From Vogesella oryzae (GTDB lineage Bacteria; Pseudomonadota; Gammaproteobacteria; Burkholderiales; Chromobacteriaceae): DNA of 64,000 bases. Where the stretch lies: positions 71,792 through 135,791 of the forward strand of contig NZ_CADEPL010000010.1 in assembly GCF_902829295.1 (NCBI RefSeq). The letters are read 5' to 3'. The notes under the pieces are model-generated. The model searched no databases. It was not told the origin of the DNA and was given only the letters and a program-made list of their open reading frames with translations. Positions 32,644 through 41,772 of this stretch are shown here, one piece after another. The position numbers were made by a program, and so were the translations under genes. Position 1 is the first letter of the stretch, and every line of letters begins with the position of its first letter.

Positions 32644-34140
32644 ATGCTGCAACAACCGATTCCGTTGCCGCGCGATATACCGCGGCCTAAAGAGCAGATC
32701 CTCGTCAACATCACGCCGCAGGAAACGCGGGTGGCGGTGCTGGAGGACGCCATCGTGCAGGAGCTGCACATCGAGCGCTCCGCCAGTCGCGGCATCGTCG
32801 GCAACATCTATCTGGGCCAGGTCAAGCGCGTGCTGCCGGGGATGCAGAGCGCCTTCATCGAGATCGGCCTGGAGCGCGCCGCCTTCCTGCACATCGCCGA
32901 CGTGCTGGAGCAGCGCCAGCATCCGTCCGAGCCGCAGCGCATCGAGAAGATGCTGTTCGAAGGCCAGACCGTGCTGGTGCAGGTGATCAAGGACCCGATC
33001 GGTACCAAGGGTGCCCGCTTGTCGACCCAGATCAGTCTGGCCGGTCGCTTTCTGGTGCATCTGCCGCAGGAAGAACACATCGGTATCTCGCAGAAGATCG
33101 AGCAGGAAGCCGACCGTCTCAGCCTGAAGTCGCGGCTGGAAAAACTGCTGCCGGATGGCGCGCCGCGCGGCTACATCATCCGCACCAGCGCCGAGACGGC
33201 GACGGATGACGAGCTGACCGCCGACATCGATTACCTGTCCAAACTGTGGGCCGATATCCGCCACAAGTCGCAGCATCTGCCGGCGCAAAGCCTGCTGTAC
33301 GAAGACCTGCCGCTGGCGGTGCGCGTGCTGCGCGATATGGTCAGCGACTTTACCGAGAAGGTGATCGTCGACTCCACCGAGAACTACGGCAAGATGGTGG
33401 AGTTTGCCGAGGCGTATGTGCAATCGGCGGTGGCCAAGATCGAGCGCTACAGCGGCGAGCGCCCGCTGTTCGAGCTGCACGGCATCGAGACCGAGATCGA
33501 CAAGGCACTATCGCGTCGCGTCAACCTGAAGTTCGGCGGCTACCTGATCATCGACCAGACCGAGGCGATGACCACTATCGACGTCAACACCGGCGGTTTT
33601 GTCGGCAACCGCAACTTCGACGAAACCATCTTCAAAACCAACCTGGAAGCCACGCTGTCGCTGGCGCGCCAGCTGCGGCTACGCAACCTCGGCGGCATCA
33701 TCATCGTCGACTTCATCGACATGGACAGCGAGGAACACCGTAGCGCGGTGCTGGCCGAGCTGGCCAAGGCGCTGGCGCGCGACCGCACCCGTGTAACGCT
33801 GAACGGTTTCACCAGCCTGGGCTCAGTGGAAATCACCCGCAAGCGCACACGCGAGAGCCTGGCACACGTACTGTGCGAACCATGTCCTACCTGCCAGGGG
33901 CGTGGCGAGATTAAGACTGCGCAGACGGTGTGTTACGAGATCCAGCGCGAGATCGTGCGTGAGACACGCCGCTTCGACGCCAAGGGCTTCCGCATCCTCG
34001 GCTCGCAGAACGTGATCGACATGCTGCTGGACGAGGAGTCGCAGAGCCTGGCCATGCTGATCGACTTCATTGGCAAGCCGATTTCGCTGTCGGTGGAAAG
34101 CAGCTACAGCCAGGAACAGTTCGACGTGGTGCTGTTGTAG
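32644..34140 (+). CDS. rng: Ribonuclease G
   Basis: A 498-residue endoribonuclease of the RNase E/G family that matures the 5' end of 16S rRNA and decays some mRNAs. It begins with a short extension, then the S1-like domain (IYLGQVKRVLPGMQSAFIEIGLERAAFLH), the 5'-sensor, the DNase-I-like catalytic part with metal-binding Asp (TIDVNTGGFVG and IIIVDFIDMD) and the zinc-link CEPCPTCQGRGE. It lacks the long C-terminal degradosome scaffold of RNase E, which marks it as RNase G. Confidence 0.94.
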   Translation: MLQQPIPLPRDIPRPKEQILVNITPQETRVAVLEDAIVQELHIERSASRGIVGNIYLGQVKRVLPGMQSAFIEIGLERAAFLHIADVLEQRQHPSEPQRIEKMLFEGQTVLVQVIKDPIGTKGARLSTQISLAGRFLVHLPQEEHIGISQKIEQEADRLSLKSRLEKLLPDGAPRGYIIRTSAETATDDELTADIDYLSKLWADIRHKSQHLPAQSLLYEDLPLAVRVLRDMVSDFTEKVIVDSTENYGKMVEFAEAYVQSAVAKIERYSGERPLFELHGIETEIDKALSRRVNLKFGGYLIIDQTEAMTTIDVNTGGFVGNRNFDETIFKTNLEATLSLARQLRLRNLGGIIIVDFIDMDSEEHRSAVLAELAKALARDRTRVTLNGFTSLGSVEITRKRTRESLAHVLCEPCPTCQGRGEIKTAQTVCYEIQREIVRETRRFDAKGFRILGSQNVIDMLLDEESQSLAMLIDFIGKPISLSVESSYSQEQFDVVLL

Positions 34141-34276
34141 CGTTGGCCACCCGCCGCGCAATTGGCGGCGATGGCTGCTTGCCGTTGCCGGCCGGTGGCC
34201 CCAGATTAAAGGGTGGTGGCGGCGCCTTGCCGGTTCGGGCCGGCAAGGTTAGCCGCATGTATCAGGAGTAGCTTGT

Positions 34277-35059
34277 ATGACCGAAGTAAACCGCGACCCG
34301 CTGTGGGAGTCCATTCGCCAGGAGGCGGAGCAGGCGGCACGTGACGAACCGCTGCTGGCCAGCTTCCTGCACATGACGGTGCTGCGTCACAGCACGCTGG
34401 AAGACGTGCTGGCCTTCCACCTGTCCAGCAAACTGGCCAGCCCGGTGATGGACGCGCGCGCGCTGCTGGAACTGTTCCGCGAGGCCTATGCGGCCAACGC
34501 CGGCATTATCGAGGCAGCGCGTGCCGACATTACCGCCTGCTTCGAGCGCGACCCGGCCTGCGACAGCTATTCCACTCCGTTGTTGTACTTCAAGGGTTTT
34601 CATGCCATCCAGAGCCAGCGCATCACCCACTGGCTGTGGCAGCAGGGCAGAAAGACGCTGGCGTATTTCTTGCAAAACCGCATTTCCGAGGTAATGAGTG
34701 CGGATATTCACCCGGCAGCCAAAATCGGCCACGGTGTCATGCTGGATCACGGTACCGGCGTGGTAGTGGGCGAGACCGCGGTGATCGGCAACAATGTGTC
34801 GATGCTGCATGGTGTCACCCTGGGCGGCTCCGGCAAGGAGCGCGGCGACCGTCACCCCAAGATCGGCGACGGCGTGATGCTGGGTGCCGGCGCCTCGGTG
34901 CTGGGCAACATCCATGTTGGCGAATGTGCCAAGGTGGGCGCCGGTAGCGTGGTGCTGGACGATGTGCCGGCGCATACCACGGTGGCGGGCGTACCGGCCA
35001 AGGTGGTGGCGCAGCTTTGTCCGGGTACCCCGGCACTAGACATGGACCAGCGCGTCTGA
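34277..35059 (+). CDS. cysE: Serine O-acetyltransferase
   Basis: A 260-residue enzyme that acetylates L-serine with acetyl-CoA, the first step of cysteine synthesis. An N-terminal helical domain (DPLWESIRQEAEQAARDEPLL) precedes a left-handed beta-helix of hexapeptide repeats (ADIHPAAKIGHGVMLDHGTGVVVGETAVIGNNVSMLHGVTLGG) with the catalytic Asp-His pair. The C-terminal tail may be the cysteine-feedback and cysteine-synthase-binding part. GGAGTAG precedes the start. A terminator follows. One repeat copy (34489-34498). Confidence 0.94.
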   Translation: MTEVNRDPLWESIRQEAEQAARDEPLLASFLHMTVLRHSTLEDVLAFHLSSKLASPVMDARALLELFREAYAANAGIIEAARADITACFERDPACDSYSTPLLYFKGFHAIQSQRITHWLWQQGRKTLAYFLQNRISEVMSADIHPAAKIGHGVMLDHGTGVVVGETAVIGNNVSMLHGVTLGGSGKERGDRHPKIGDGVMLGAGASVLGNIHVGECAKVGAGSVVLDDVPAHTTVAGVPAKVVAQLCPGTPALDMDQRV

Positions 35060-35077
35060 GCTGATGCGATGGACAAC

Positions 35078-35109
35078 AAGCCGTGTGGCGCAAGCTGCAC
35101 GGCTTTTTT
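35078..35109 (+). terminator. Terminator after cysE
   Basis: AAGCCGTG pairs with CACGGCTT around a 12-nt loop, followed by further Ts (CTTTTTTTA-like run), 19 bases after the cysE stop. Confidence 0.82.
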
Positions 35110-35417
35110 ATTGGCTAGCGTGTTACTGGCAATTACAACAAATGCTATTGGCGTTGCCTTTGGTATTGCTGGTGCGTATCGGCTGCCATCGGCACTTGCT
35201 GCGGTATTGCCGGTGGTTACCGACTAAATACCAGCAAAAACAGCCAGCTATGCCATATTGCTTAAATGTGGCGGTAGCCGTGAAGTGTCGCAATGAAAAT
35301 GCCAATGGAAAGTCATATTGGGTGCTTTTCTTGCGCGCCGGCAGCGCGTAGAATCCGCCGCCTTTGCATGTGCCGCCACAAGGTTGGCCGCATGCCGCCC
35401 GACACAGGACAGACATC
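35110..35417. other. Gene-free AT-richer spacer with one repeat copy
   Basis: About 308 bases without a convincing gene. Base composition is lower in GC than the surroundings. A short ORF across it has poor codon use and begins before the cysE terminator, so it is not called. The end of the stretch contains a possible -10 box (TAGAAT, 35349) and a repeat copy (35383-35392) just before the oxygenase start. The promoter of that gene is expected here. Confidence 0.5.
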
Positions 35418-36260
35418 ATGAACGTACGCGTTGTCGATTACCGTGCCGCCGACGCGGCCGAACAGTTCACCCGCTCGCTGCACGAAACCGGCTTCGGCGT
35501 GCTGGTCAACCATCCCATTCCGCAAGACTTGGTGGAAAAGATCTACCGCGACTGGCTGGCGTTCTTCGGCAGCGAACAGAAGCACGATTTCGCCTTCTCG
35601 GTAGAGAAGCAGGACGGCTACTTTTCGCCGGAGATCTCCGAAACCGCCAAGGGCCACACCCAGAAGGACATCAAGGAGTACTTCCACATCTACCCGTGGG
35701 GACGCATCCCGGCGCAGCTCAAAGACGACGCCATGCGTTACTACGACACCGCCAATACCCTGGCGCAGGAACTGCTGGGCTGGGTGGAGCAGTACACGCC
35801 GGCCGACATCGCCGCCCACTACAGCGAGCCGCTGTCCGGCATGATCAAGGGCAGTGACAAGACCCTGCTGCGCGTGCTGCGCTACCCGCCGCTGACCGGC
35901 AACGAGCCGGCCGGCTCGCTGCGCGCCGCCGCACACGGCGACATCAACCTGCTGACCATCCTGCCGGCGGCCAACGAGCCGGGCCTGCAGGTGCAGGACA
36001 TGAATGGCAACTGGGTCGATGTGCCGTGCGATTTCGGCATGCTGATCATCAATATCGGCGACATGCTGTGCGAGGCCTCGCGTGGTTACTACCCGTCCAC
36101 CCAGCATCGGGTGGTGAACCCCAGCGGCGAAGGCGCCAGCAAGAGCCGCGTGTCGCTGCCCTTGTTCCTGCACCCGCGCGATGAGGTGGTGCTGTCCGAG
36201 CGCTATACCGCCGGCGAATACCTGAACGAGCGCCTGCGCGAACTGGGCGTGAAAATGTAA
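35418..36260 (+). CDS. 2-oxoglutarate/Fe(II)-dependent oxygenase (isopenicillin-N-synthase-like family)
   Basis: A 280-residue non-heme iron oxygenase. The N-terminal DIOX_N-like segment (VVDYRAADAAEQFTRSLHETGFGVLVNHPIP) and the iron facial triad are visible: H-x-D in AAHGDINLLTILPAA and the distal His in STQHRVVNP; the 2-oxoglutarate-binding RxS is SRVSLPLF. The substrate is unknown; bacterial members of this clade are often annotated only as oxygenases. A hairpin follows at 36311-36338. Confidence 0.87.
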   Translation: MNVRVVDYRAADAAEQFTRSLHETGFGVLVNHPIPQDLVEKIYRDWLAFFGSEQKHDFAFSVEKQDGYFSPEISETAKGHTQKDIKEYFHIYPWGRIPAQLKDDAMRYYDTANTLAQELLGWVEQYTPADIAAHYSEPLSGMIKGSDKTLLRVLRYPPLTGNEPAGSLRAAAHGDINLLTILPAANEPGLQVQDMNGNWVDVPCDFGMLIINIGDMLCEASRGYYPSTQHRVVNPSGEGASKSRVSLPLFLHPRDEVVLSERYTAGEYLNERLRELGVKM

Positions 36261-36285
36261 GGTTGGCAGTATGGCTGTGGTCAGG

Positions 36286-36338
36286 GTTGGCCGCAGGCGA
36301 TAGGGAAGCCAAAGGGCAGGCCGCATGGTCTGCCCTTT
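36286..36338 (+). terminator. Repeat copy followed by a terminator-like hairpin
   Basis: After a single repeat copy (36286-36295), AAAGGGCAG (36311-36319) pairs with CTGCCCTTT (36330-36338) over a 10-nt loop. The T-run is short, so efficiency is uncertain. Confidence 0.6.
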
Positions 36339-36437
36339 GTGCATTCCGGACGGCAGCACGGAATGTATCCGTATTGTGTAAAATCCGGTGCTTTCCAGAT
36401 ACCCAGTTCGCCGGCTTGTGGCTGGCGAAGACACCTC

Positions 36438-38513
36438 ATGCCGCTGTTTCCCCGTCCTGCTGCTTCGCCCGCTTACCGTGCCGACATCGATGGCTTGCGT
36501 GCCATTGCCGTGCTGGCTGTTATTGCCTATCACATCGGGATTCCCGGCCTGTCTGGCGGTTTTGTCGGTGTGGACATCTTCTTCGTGATTTCCGGCTACC
36601 TGATCAGCGGTCTGTTGCAGCAGGAGTTGCTGGCGCACGGGCGGGTGCAATTCGCGGCGTTCTTTGCGCGCCGTATCCGCCGGCTGGGGCCGGCCCTGGT
36701 GCTGGTAACCCTGTGTACCCTGCTGGCTGGGTATGTGCTGTTGCTGCCGGACAATGCCAATTCGCTGGGACGCGAGGCGCGGGCGGTGGTCACCCTGTCG
36801 GCCAACCACCACTTTCTGGCGCATGCCTTCGACTACTTCAATGCGGCCACCGATCTGAAGCCGCTGCTGCATACCTGGTCGCTGGCGGTGGAGGAGCAGT
36901 ATTACCTGGTCTGGCCATTGCTGATGCTGGCGGCCTGGCGCTGGGGCGGCAACAGTTTGCGGGTAGTACGCCTGACCCTGGCTGCGGTGTTGCTGTCTTC
37001 CTGGCTGCTATGTCTGTACCTGTCATGGCACAACATGCCGATGGCGTTCTACCTGATGCCAACCCGGGCCTGGGAGTTTGCTGCCGGCGGCCTGCTGGCT
37101 CTGGCACCGGCTACCCGCTGGCGCGGCGAGGGCATGCTGGCCCTGCTGCTGGGACTGGCCGGCGCCGCGCTGACACTGGGTGCCATCCTGCTGTTTGACG
37201 AGCATCGCATGGTGTTTCCGGGTCTGGCCGCCAGCCTGCCGGTACTTGGCGCCGTGCTGCTGATTGCCGCCGGCGAGCTGTCTCCGCGCAACGCGGTCAG
37301 CCGGCTGCTATCAACCCGGGTGCTGACTGCCGCCGGTTTGCTGTCCTACAGCTGGTACCTGTGGCACCAGCCATTGCTGGCGCTGGGGCGCAGTTACAAC
37401 GTCGGCGAGCGGGCATTGGGGCAGGATCTGTTGCTGGGCGGCGGGCTGTCGCTGCTGCTGGCCTGGCTGACTTATCGCTGGCTGGAGCAGCCGTTGCGCC
37501 AGCGGCGGCCCGGCGCGTTCCGTACCGACAAGCAGACGCTCAAGGCCGGTCTGGCGATGTCGCTGGCGGTGTGGCTGGCGGGAACGGCGGCAATGTATCT
37601 GCCGGCCAAGTACCCGTTGCCGGCGCAGCAGAAACTGATGCGGATGATGGCGGATGGACCGGCATTGCCTGGCGGCTGCGGCATGCCCAAGGACGGTGTG
37701 CCGCTGCCGGCGGCCAGCAGCTGCCGGGTAGGTGCGGCCAACGCCCCGTTGCGACTGCTGGCATGGGGGGATTCCCATACCGACCACTCGTTCCCGATGT
37801 ATCAGCGTCTGGCCGAGCAGCAGGGCATCGCCATCCTGCGCCGCGTCTATCACGGTTGCCCGCCGCTGCCGGATGCGGTGCCGGTGGGCGAGGGCAAGGT
37901 GCGCAGCTGGTGCCTGCGACATAGTCGTGCCGTTATGCAGGAGCTGTCGCAGCTGGCGGCAAGCGGCGTGACCGGGGTGCTGATGAATGTGCGCTGGAAT
38001 GGTTACACGGCGTTGCCGGTGGCCGGCAGCCTGTCGATTACCGGTCTGGCGGCGGCAAATGCCGACGGTAGCGCCAGGATCAGCGGCGCCATGCTGGCCG
38101 GCAGTGGCGAACTGGATCGCCCGCATTCATTGCAAGTGCTGCAGGCGAGTCTGGACAAGCTGGCCGGCGAACTGGCACAGCGGCGGCTGAAGCTGGTGCT
38201 GCTGGCGCCGGAGCCGGAATTCCGCCTGCCGGTGACCGAGTGCGTGCTGCGGCGCGGTGCCGATGCCTGCAACGTTGGCCGCACCGAAGTGGATGCCCAG
38301 CGGCGGGACATTGTCGCCATCCTGCAGCGGGTAGCCGCCAGGCATGCCAATGTGCGTGTGTGGGATGGCATAGCCCGTTTCTGTGATGCGACCACCTGTT
38401 ATGCCGCCGATGGCGGGGTGCCGCGGTTCAGCGACCGCAATCACATGCTGGCGACCATGTCGCGCAGCCTGGCCGGCAGTTTTGCCGAGGATTTTTCCTG
38501 GGCCAGCCGCTAG
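36438..38513 (+). CDS. Membrane acyltransferase of the OafA/YrhL family with C-terminal SGNH domain
   Basis: A 691-residue inner-membrane protein. Residues ~1-385 form an acyltransferase-3 domain with about ten helices; the start YRADIDGLRAIAVLAVIAYHIG holds the conserved Arg and His, and TWSLAVEEQYYLVWPL is the second family motif. Residues ~420-691 form a periplasmic SGNH hydrolase-like domain beginning LLAWGDSHTDHSFPMY (the GDSH block). Such fusions O-acetylate surface polysaccharides, LPS O-antigen or peptidoglycan-linked sugars. No sugar-biosynthesis genes are adjacent. Two repeat copies (37733-37742 and 38274-38283). Confidence 0.9.
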   Translation: MPLFPRPAASPAYRADIDGLRAIAVLAVIAYHIGIPGLSGGFVGVDIFFVISGYLISGLLQQELLAHGRVQFAAFFARRIRRLGPALVLVTLCTLLAGYVLLLPDNANSLGREARAVVTLSANHHFLAHAFDYFNAATDLKPLLHTWSLAVEEQYYLVWPLLMLAAWRWGGNSLRVVRLTLAAVLLSSWLLCLYLSWHNMPMAFYLMPTRAWEFAAGGLLALAPATRWRGEGMLALLLGLAGAALTLGAILLFDEHRMVFPGLAASLPVLGAVLLIAAGELSPRNAVSRLLSTRVLTAAGLLSYSWYLWHQPLLALGRSYNVGERALGQDLLLGGGLSLLLAWLTYRWLEQPLRQRRPGAFRTDKQTLKAGLAMSLAVWLAGTAAMYLPAKYPLPAQQKLMRMMADGPALPGGCGMPKDGVPLPAASSCRVGAANAPLRLLAWGDSHTDHSFPMYQRLAEQQGIAILRRVYHGCPPLPDAVPVGEGKVRSWCLRHSRAVMQELSQLAASGVTGVLMNVRWNGYTALPVAGSLSITGLAAANADGSARISGAMLAGSGELDRPHSLQVLQASLDKLAGELAQRRLKLVLLAPEPEFRLPVTECVLRRGADACNVGRTEVDAQRRDIVAILQRVAARHANVRVWDGIARFCDATTCYAADGGVPRFSDRNHMLATMSRSLAGSFAEDFSWASR

Positions 38514-38572
38514 ATTGATATTTATCCGCTATTATCTGATGAAGTAATTCAATTTTGGCTATTGATCTATGT

Positions 38573-38602
38573 TGGCTATCATCGACTTGTGTTTGATAGC
38601 CA
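38573..38602 (+). promoter_or_regulatory. Stem-loop just upstream of the DUF2061 gene
   Basis: TGGCTATCA (38573-38581) and TGATAGCCA (38594-38602) form a perfect 9-bp stem with a 12-nt loop, ending 14 bases before ATG 38617. It could control translation or be a protein-binding dyad. Confidence 0.4.
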
Positions 38603-38616
38603 GCAAAGGCGCCGCC

Positions 38617-38847
38617 ATGATCAAGACCATCACCTTCGCCATCTGCCATTTCAGCGTGGCATTCAGTGTGGCCTATCTGCTCACTGGCAGTTTCGGTGTT
38701 GCCAGCTTGCTGGCGCTGGTGGAGCCCATGGTCAATACCGTGGCCTACTATTTTCACGAAAAAGCATGGGACAAGCTGCGCGCCGGCAAGCGGCGGGTTG
38801 CGGATGACGGCACTGCGGGGCATCGCGGCCTGTTTCATGCACACTAA
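38617..38847 (+). CDS. DUF2061 small membrane protein
   Basis: A 76-residue protein with two hydrophobic segments (TFAICHFSVAFSVAYLLTG and VASLLALVEPMVNTVAYYF) followed by HEKAWDK, the typical DUF2061 layout. The family is widespread and uncharacterised. ATG 38617 follows AAAGG; a start at 38569 would add 16 residues but lies within the stem-loop region. GC content around it dips, suggesting its own promoter. Confidence 0.75.
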   Translation: MIKTITFAICHFSVAFSVAYLLTGSFGVASLLALVEPMVNTVAYYFHEKAWDKLRAGKRRVADDGTAGHRGLFHAH

Positions 38848-38933
38848 GCGCCGGGATCTCGGTTTAGTTAAATCGATAACTGCAAGCTTGCGTGCTTGCT
38901 AGTATGGCCATTCGTTCCTAGCGGATAGTTACC

Positions 38934-39503
38934 ATGCTTGTTCCCGTTTCCTCTTCACCGGTCGCTCTCATCATCATCGACATGCAGCAAGGCATGCGTC
39001 GCATGCCGGCCGAGTCGCGCAACAACCCGCAGGCCGAGGCCGTCATCCTGCGTCTGCTGAGCGCATGGCGCGCGGCCGGGCAAACCGTGGTACATGTGCG
39101 GCATATGTCGCTGACACCCGGCTCGCCCTTCTGGCCTGGGCAGGATGGCGCCGAGTTCCAGCCGGAGCTGCAGCCGCTGCCGGGCGAGCATGTGCAGGAA
39201 AAGAATGTGCCGGATGTTTTCACCCACAGCCAGTTGGAACGCTGGTTGCGCGTGCGCGGCATTCAGCGCATCGTCATTACCGGGGTCAGCACCAACAACT
39301 CGGTGGAGGCTTGTGCCCGCAGCGCCGGCAATCTCGGCTTTGACACCCTGGTAGTAGCAGATGGCTGTTACGCCTACGCCAAAACGGATTTCGACGGCGT
39401 GCCGCGCAGCGCGCAGGAGGTGCATGCCATGGCGCTGGCCAATCTGCATGGCGAGTATGCGCAGGTGATCGGCAGCGAGGCGGCGCTGGCACTGCTGGCT
39501 TGA
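38934..39503 (+). CDS. Isochorismatase-family hydrolase
   Basis: A 189-residue cysteine-hydrolase-like protein. The catalytic Asp is in ALIIIDMQQGM and the Lys in VQEKNVPDVF. The cis-peptide loop GVSTNNSVEACARSAGNLGF has Ser at the place where nicotinamidase-type enzymes have the nucleophilic Cys (T-x-x-C-V), with a Cys three residues later. This NNSVEA subgroup is common in bacteria and its substrate is not known. One repeat copy lies in the spacer to uvrD (39520-39529). Confidence 0.82.
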   Translation: MLVPVSSSPVALIIIDMQQGMRRMPAESRNNPQAEAVILRLLSAWRAAGQTVVHVRHMSLTPGSPFWPGQDGAEFQPELQPLPGEHVQEKNVPDVFTHSQLERWLRVRGIQRIVITGVSTNNSVEACARSAGNLGFDTLVVADGCYAYAKTDFDGVPRSAQEVHAMALANLHGEYAQVIGSEAALALLA

Positions 39504-39587
39504 GCCAATAGCGACCAAGGTTGGCCGCAGGGGGGCAGTGGCGCTGGTGTAGAATGCAACAATTGTTTCTCTACCCGCCCGTGCCCC

Positions 39588-41741
39588 ATGAACGACAAGC
39601 TGCTCGCCGGCCTTAATCCCGAACAACTCTCCGCCGTTACCTGGCCCGCCAAGAGCGCGCTGGTGCTGGCTGGCGCCGGCAGCGGCAAGACGCGGGTGCT
39701 CACCACCCGCATCGCCTGGCTGCTGTCCACCGGCCAGGCCAGTCCGGCCAGCGTGCTGGCGGTGACCTTTACCAACAAGGCGGCGCGCGAGATGCAGACC
39801 CGCCTGGCGGCGATGATTCCGGTCAACGTCAAGGCGATGTGGATCGGCACCTTCCACGGCCTGTGCAACCGGCTGCTGCGCATCCACTACCGCGATGCCG
39901 GCCTGCCGCAGACCTTCCAGATTCTGGACTCCGGCGAACAACAGTCCGCCATCAAGCGGCTGCTGAAGGCGCTGGATGTGTCGGACGAAAAATTCCCGCC
40001 CAAGGCGGTACAGCAGTTCATCAATGGCAACAAGGAAGCCGGTGTGCGCGCCCATGCGCTGCCGGCGGCGATGAACCCGTACGAGGCCAAGCTGATCGAG
40101 CTGTATGCCGCCTACGACGCGCAGTGCAACCGCGAAGGCGTGGCCGATTTCGCCGAGCTGCTGCTGCGCAGTTACGAGCTGCTGTCGCGCAACGAGGCGT
40201 TGGCCGCACACTACCGCGAGCGCTTCCGCCATGTGCTGGTGGACGAATTCCAGGATACCAACCGCCTGCAGTACGCCTGGCTCAAGCTGCTGGCCGGCAG
40301 CGACAACGCGCTGTTTGCGGTCGGCGACGACGACCAGTCGATCTACGCTTTCCGCGGTGCCGAAGTCGGCAATATGCATGCGCTGCTGCGCGATTACGGC
40401 ATCAGTGCGCCGATCCGGCTGGAACAGAACTACCGCTCCGCCGGCACCATCCTCGATGCGGCCAACGCGCTGATCGAGCACAACGACGGCCGCCTCGGCA
40501 AACAGCTGTGGACCGATGCCGGTGCCGGCGATCCGATCCGCGTGTTCGAGGGATTCAGCGACGGCGAGGAAGCGCAGTTCATTGTCGACGAGGTGAAGTC
40601 CTTGCAGCGCGACGGCTGGAACCTGTCCGATATGGCGGTGCTGTACCGCTCCAACGCGCAGTCGCGGATTCTGGAGCACGTGCTGGTGCAAGCTGGCGTG
40701 CCGTATCGCATCTACGGCGGACTGCGCTTTTTCGAGCGCCAGGAAATCAAGCATGCGCTGGCCTATCTGCGGCTGGCGGTAAACCCGGATGACGACAACG
40801 CGCTGCTGCGGGTAATCAACGTGCCGGCGCGCGGCATCGGCGCGCGCACGGTGGAAAACCTGCAGACCGCCAGCCGCGAACGCGGCATCAGCCTGTGGCA
40901 GGCGGCTTGCGGTGCCGGTGGTGGCCGTACCGGCGGCAAGGTGGCCGAATTCGTACTGCTGGTGGAACAACTGCGCGCCCGTTGCGAGCATCTGTCGCTG
41001 GCGGAGCAGATCAGCCTGGTGGTGGATGACTCCGGTCTGCGCGCGATGTACGAGGCCGACCGCAAGGAAGGCGAAGAGCGGCTGGCCAACCTCGACGAAC
41101 TGGTGAATGCCGCGCTGGGTTTCCTGCCGCACGAGCCGGAACTGGCGGTGGTGGAGTTCCTGACCCAGGCCAGCCTGGAAGCCGGCGACCATCAGGCCGA
41201 TGCCAGCGAGGACGCGCTGCAGCTGATGACGGTGCACGCCTCCAAGGGCCTGGAATTCGATGCGGTATTCATCGGCGGGCTGGAAGAAGGGCTGTTCCCG
41301 CACGAGAACAGCTTCAGTGACAGCAAGGGGCTGCAGGAAGAACGCCGGCTGATGTATGTCGCCATCACCCGCGCCCGCAAGCGGCTGTATTTCTCCTCGG
41401 CACAGAGCCGCATGCTGCACGGGCAGAGCCGTTACCCGATCCGCTCGCGCTTTGTCGACGAAGTGCCGGCCGCGCTGTTGCAGCACTTGTCTGCTACGGT
41501 AAAAACAGCAGCGCCGCGGCGCAATGCCTGGCAGGACGAACCGGCACCGGCTTTCGTGCGTAACAACAGCATTGCCGGCTGGCGCATCGGCCAGGCGCTG
41601 AGCCACAGCAAGTTCGGCAGTGGCGTGGTGATCAGCGCCGAAGGCGCCGGCGACGATGTGCGCCTGCAGATCAATTTCGCCGAGCATGGCATCAAGTGGC
41701 TGGATTTGCGCTACGCCGCCGACAAACTGACCCCGGCCTGA
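39588..41741 (+). CDS. uvrD: DNA helicase II
   Basis: A 717-residue superfamily 1A helicase that unwinds DNA 3' to 5' in mismatch and nucleotide-excision repair. Motif I is GAGSGKTRVL, motif II is VDEFQDTN, motif III is VGDDDQSIYAFRGA, motif IV QNYRS, motif V TVHASKGLEFDAVF and motif VI LMYVAITRARKRLYF. The C-terminal tail has the tudor-like UvrD end (SHSKFGSGVVISAEG), separating it from Rep. A candidate -10 box TAGAAT is at 39550. Two repeat copies lie inside and a third (41742-41751) starts right after the stop codon. Confidence 0.94.
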   Translation: MNDKLLAGLNPEQLSAVTWPAKSALVLAGAGSGKTRVLTTRIAWLLSTGQASPASVLAVTFTNKAAREMQTRLAAMIPVNVKAMWIGTFHGLCNRLLRIHYRDAGLPQTFQILDSGEQQSAIKRLLKALDVSDEKFPPKAVQQFINGNKEAGVRAHALPAAMNPYEAKLIELYAAYDAQCNREGVADFAELLLRSYELLSRNEALAAHYRERFRHVLVDEFQDTNRLQYAWLKLLAGSDNALFAVGDDDQSIYAFRGAEVGNMHALLRDYGISAPIRLEQNYRSAGTILDAANALIEHNDGRLGKQLWTDAGAGDPIRVFEGFSDGEEAQFIVDEVKSLQRDGWNLSDMAVLYRSNAQSRILEHVLVQAGVPYRIYGGLRFFERQEIKHALAYLRLAVNPDDDNALLRVINVPARGIGARTVENLQTASRERGISLWQAACGAGGGRTGGKVAEFVLLVEQLRARCEHLSLAEQISLVVDDSGLRAMYEADRKEGEERLANLDELVNAALGFLPHEPELAVVEFLTQASLEAGDHQADASEDALQLMTVHASKGLEFDAVFIGGLEEGLFPHENSFSDSKGLQEERRLMYVAITRARKRLYFSSAQSRMLHGQSRYPIRSRFVDEVPAALLQHLSATVKTAAPRRNAWQDEPAPAFVRNNSIAGWRIGQALSHSKFGSGVVISAEGAGDDVRLQINFAEHGIKWLDLRYAADKLTPA

Positions 41742-41772
41742 TGCGGCCAACCTTCTAGCAACGAGACGCACC

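Noticed and set aside
35064-35351. A 95-codon frame downstream of cysE
   Set aside because: It starts before the cysE terminator, has atypical codon use and no ribosome-binding site.
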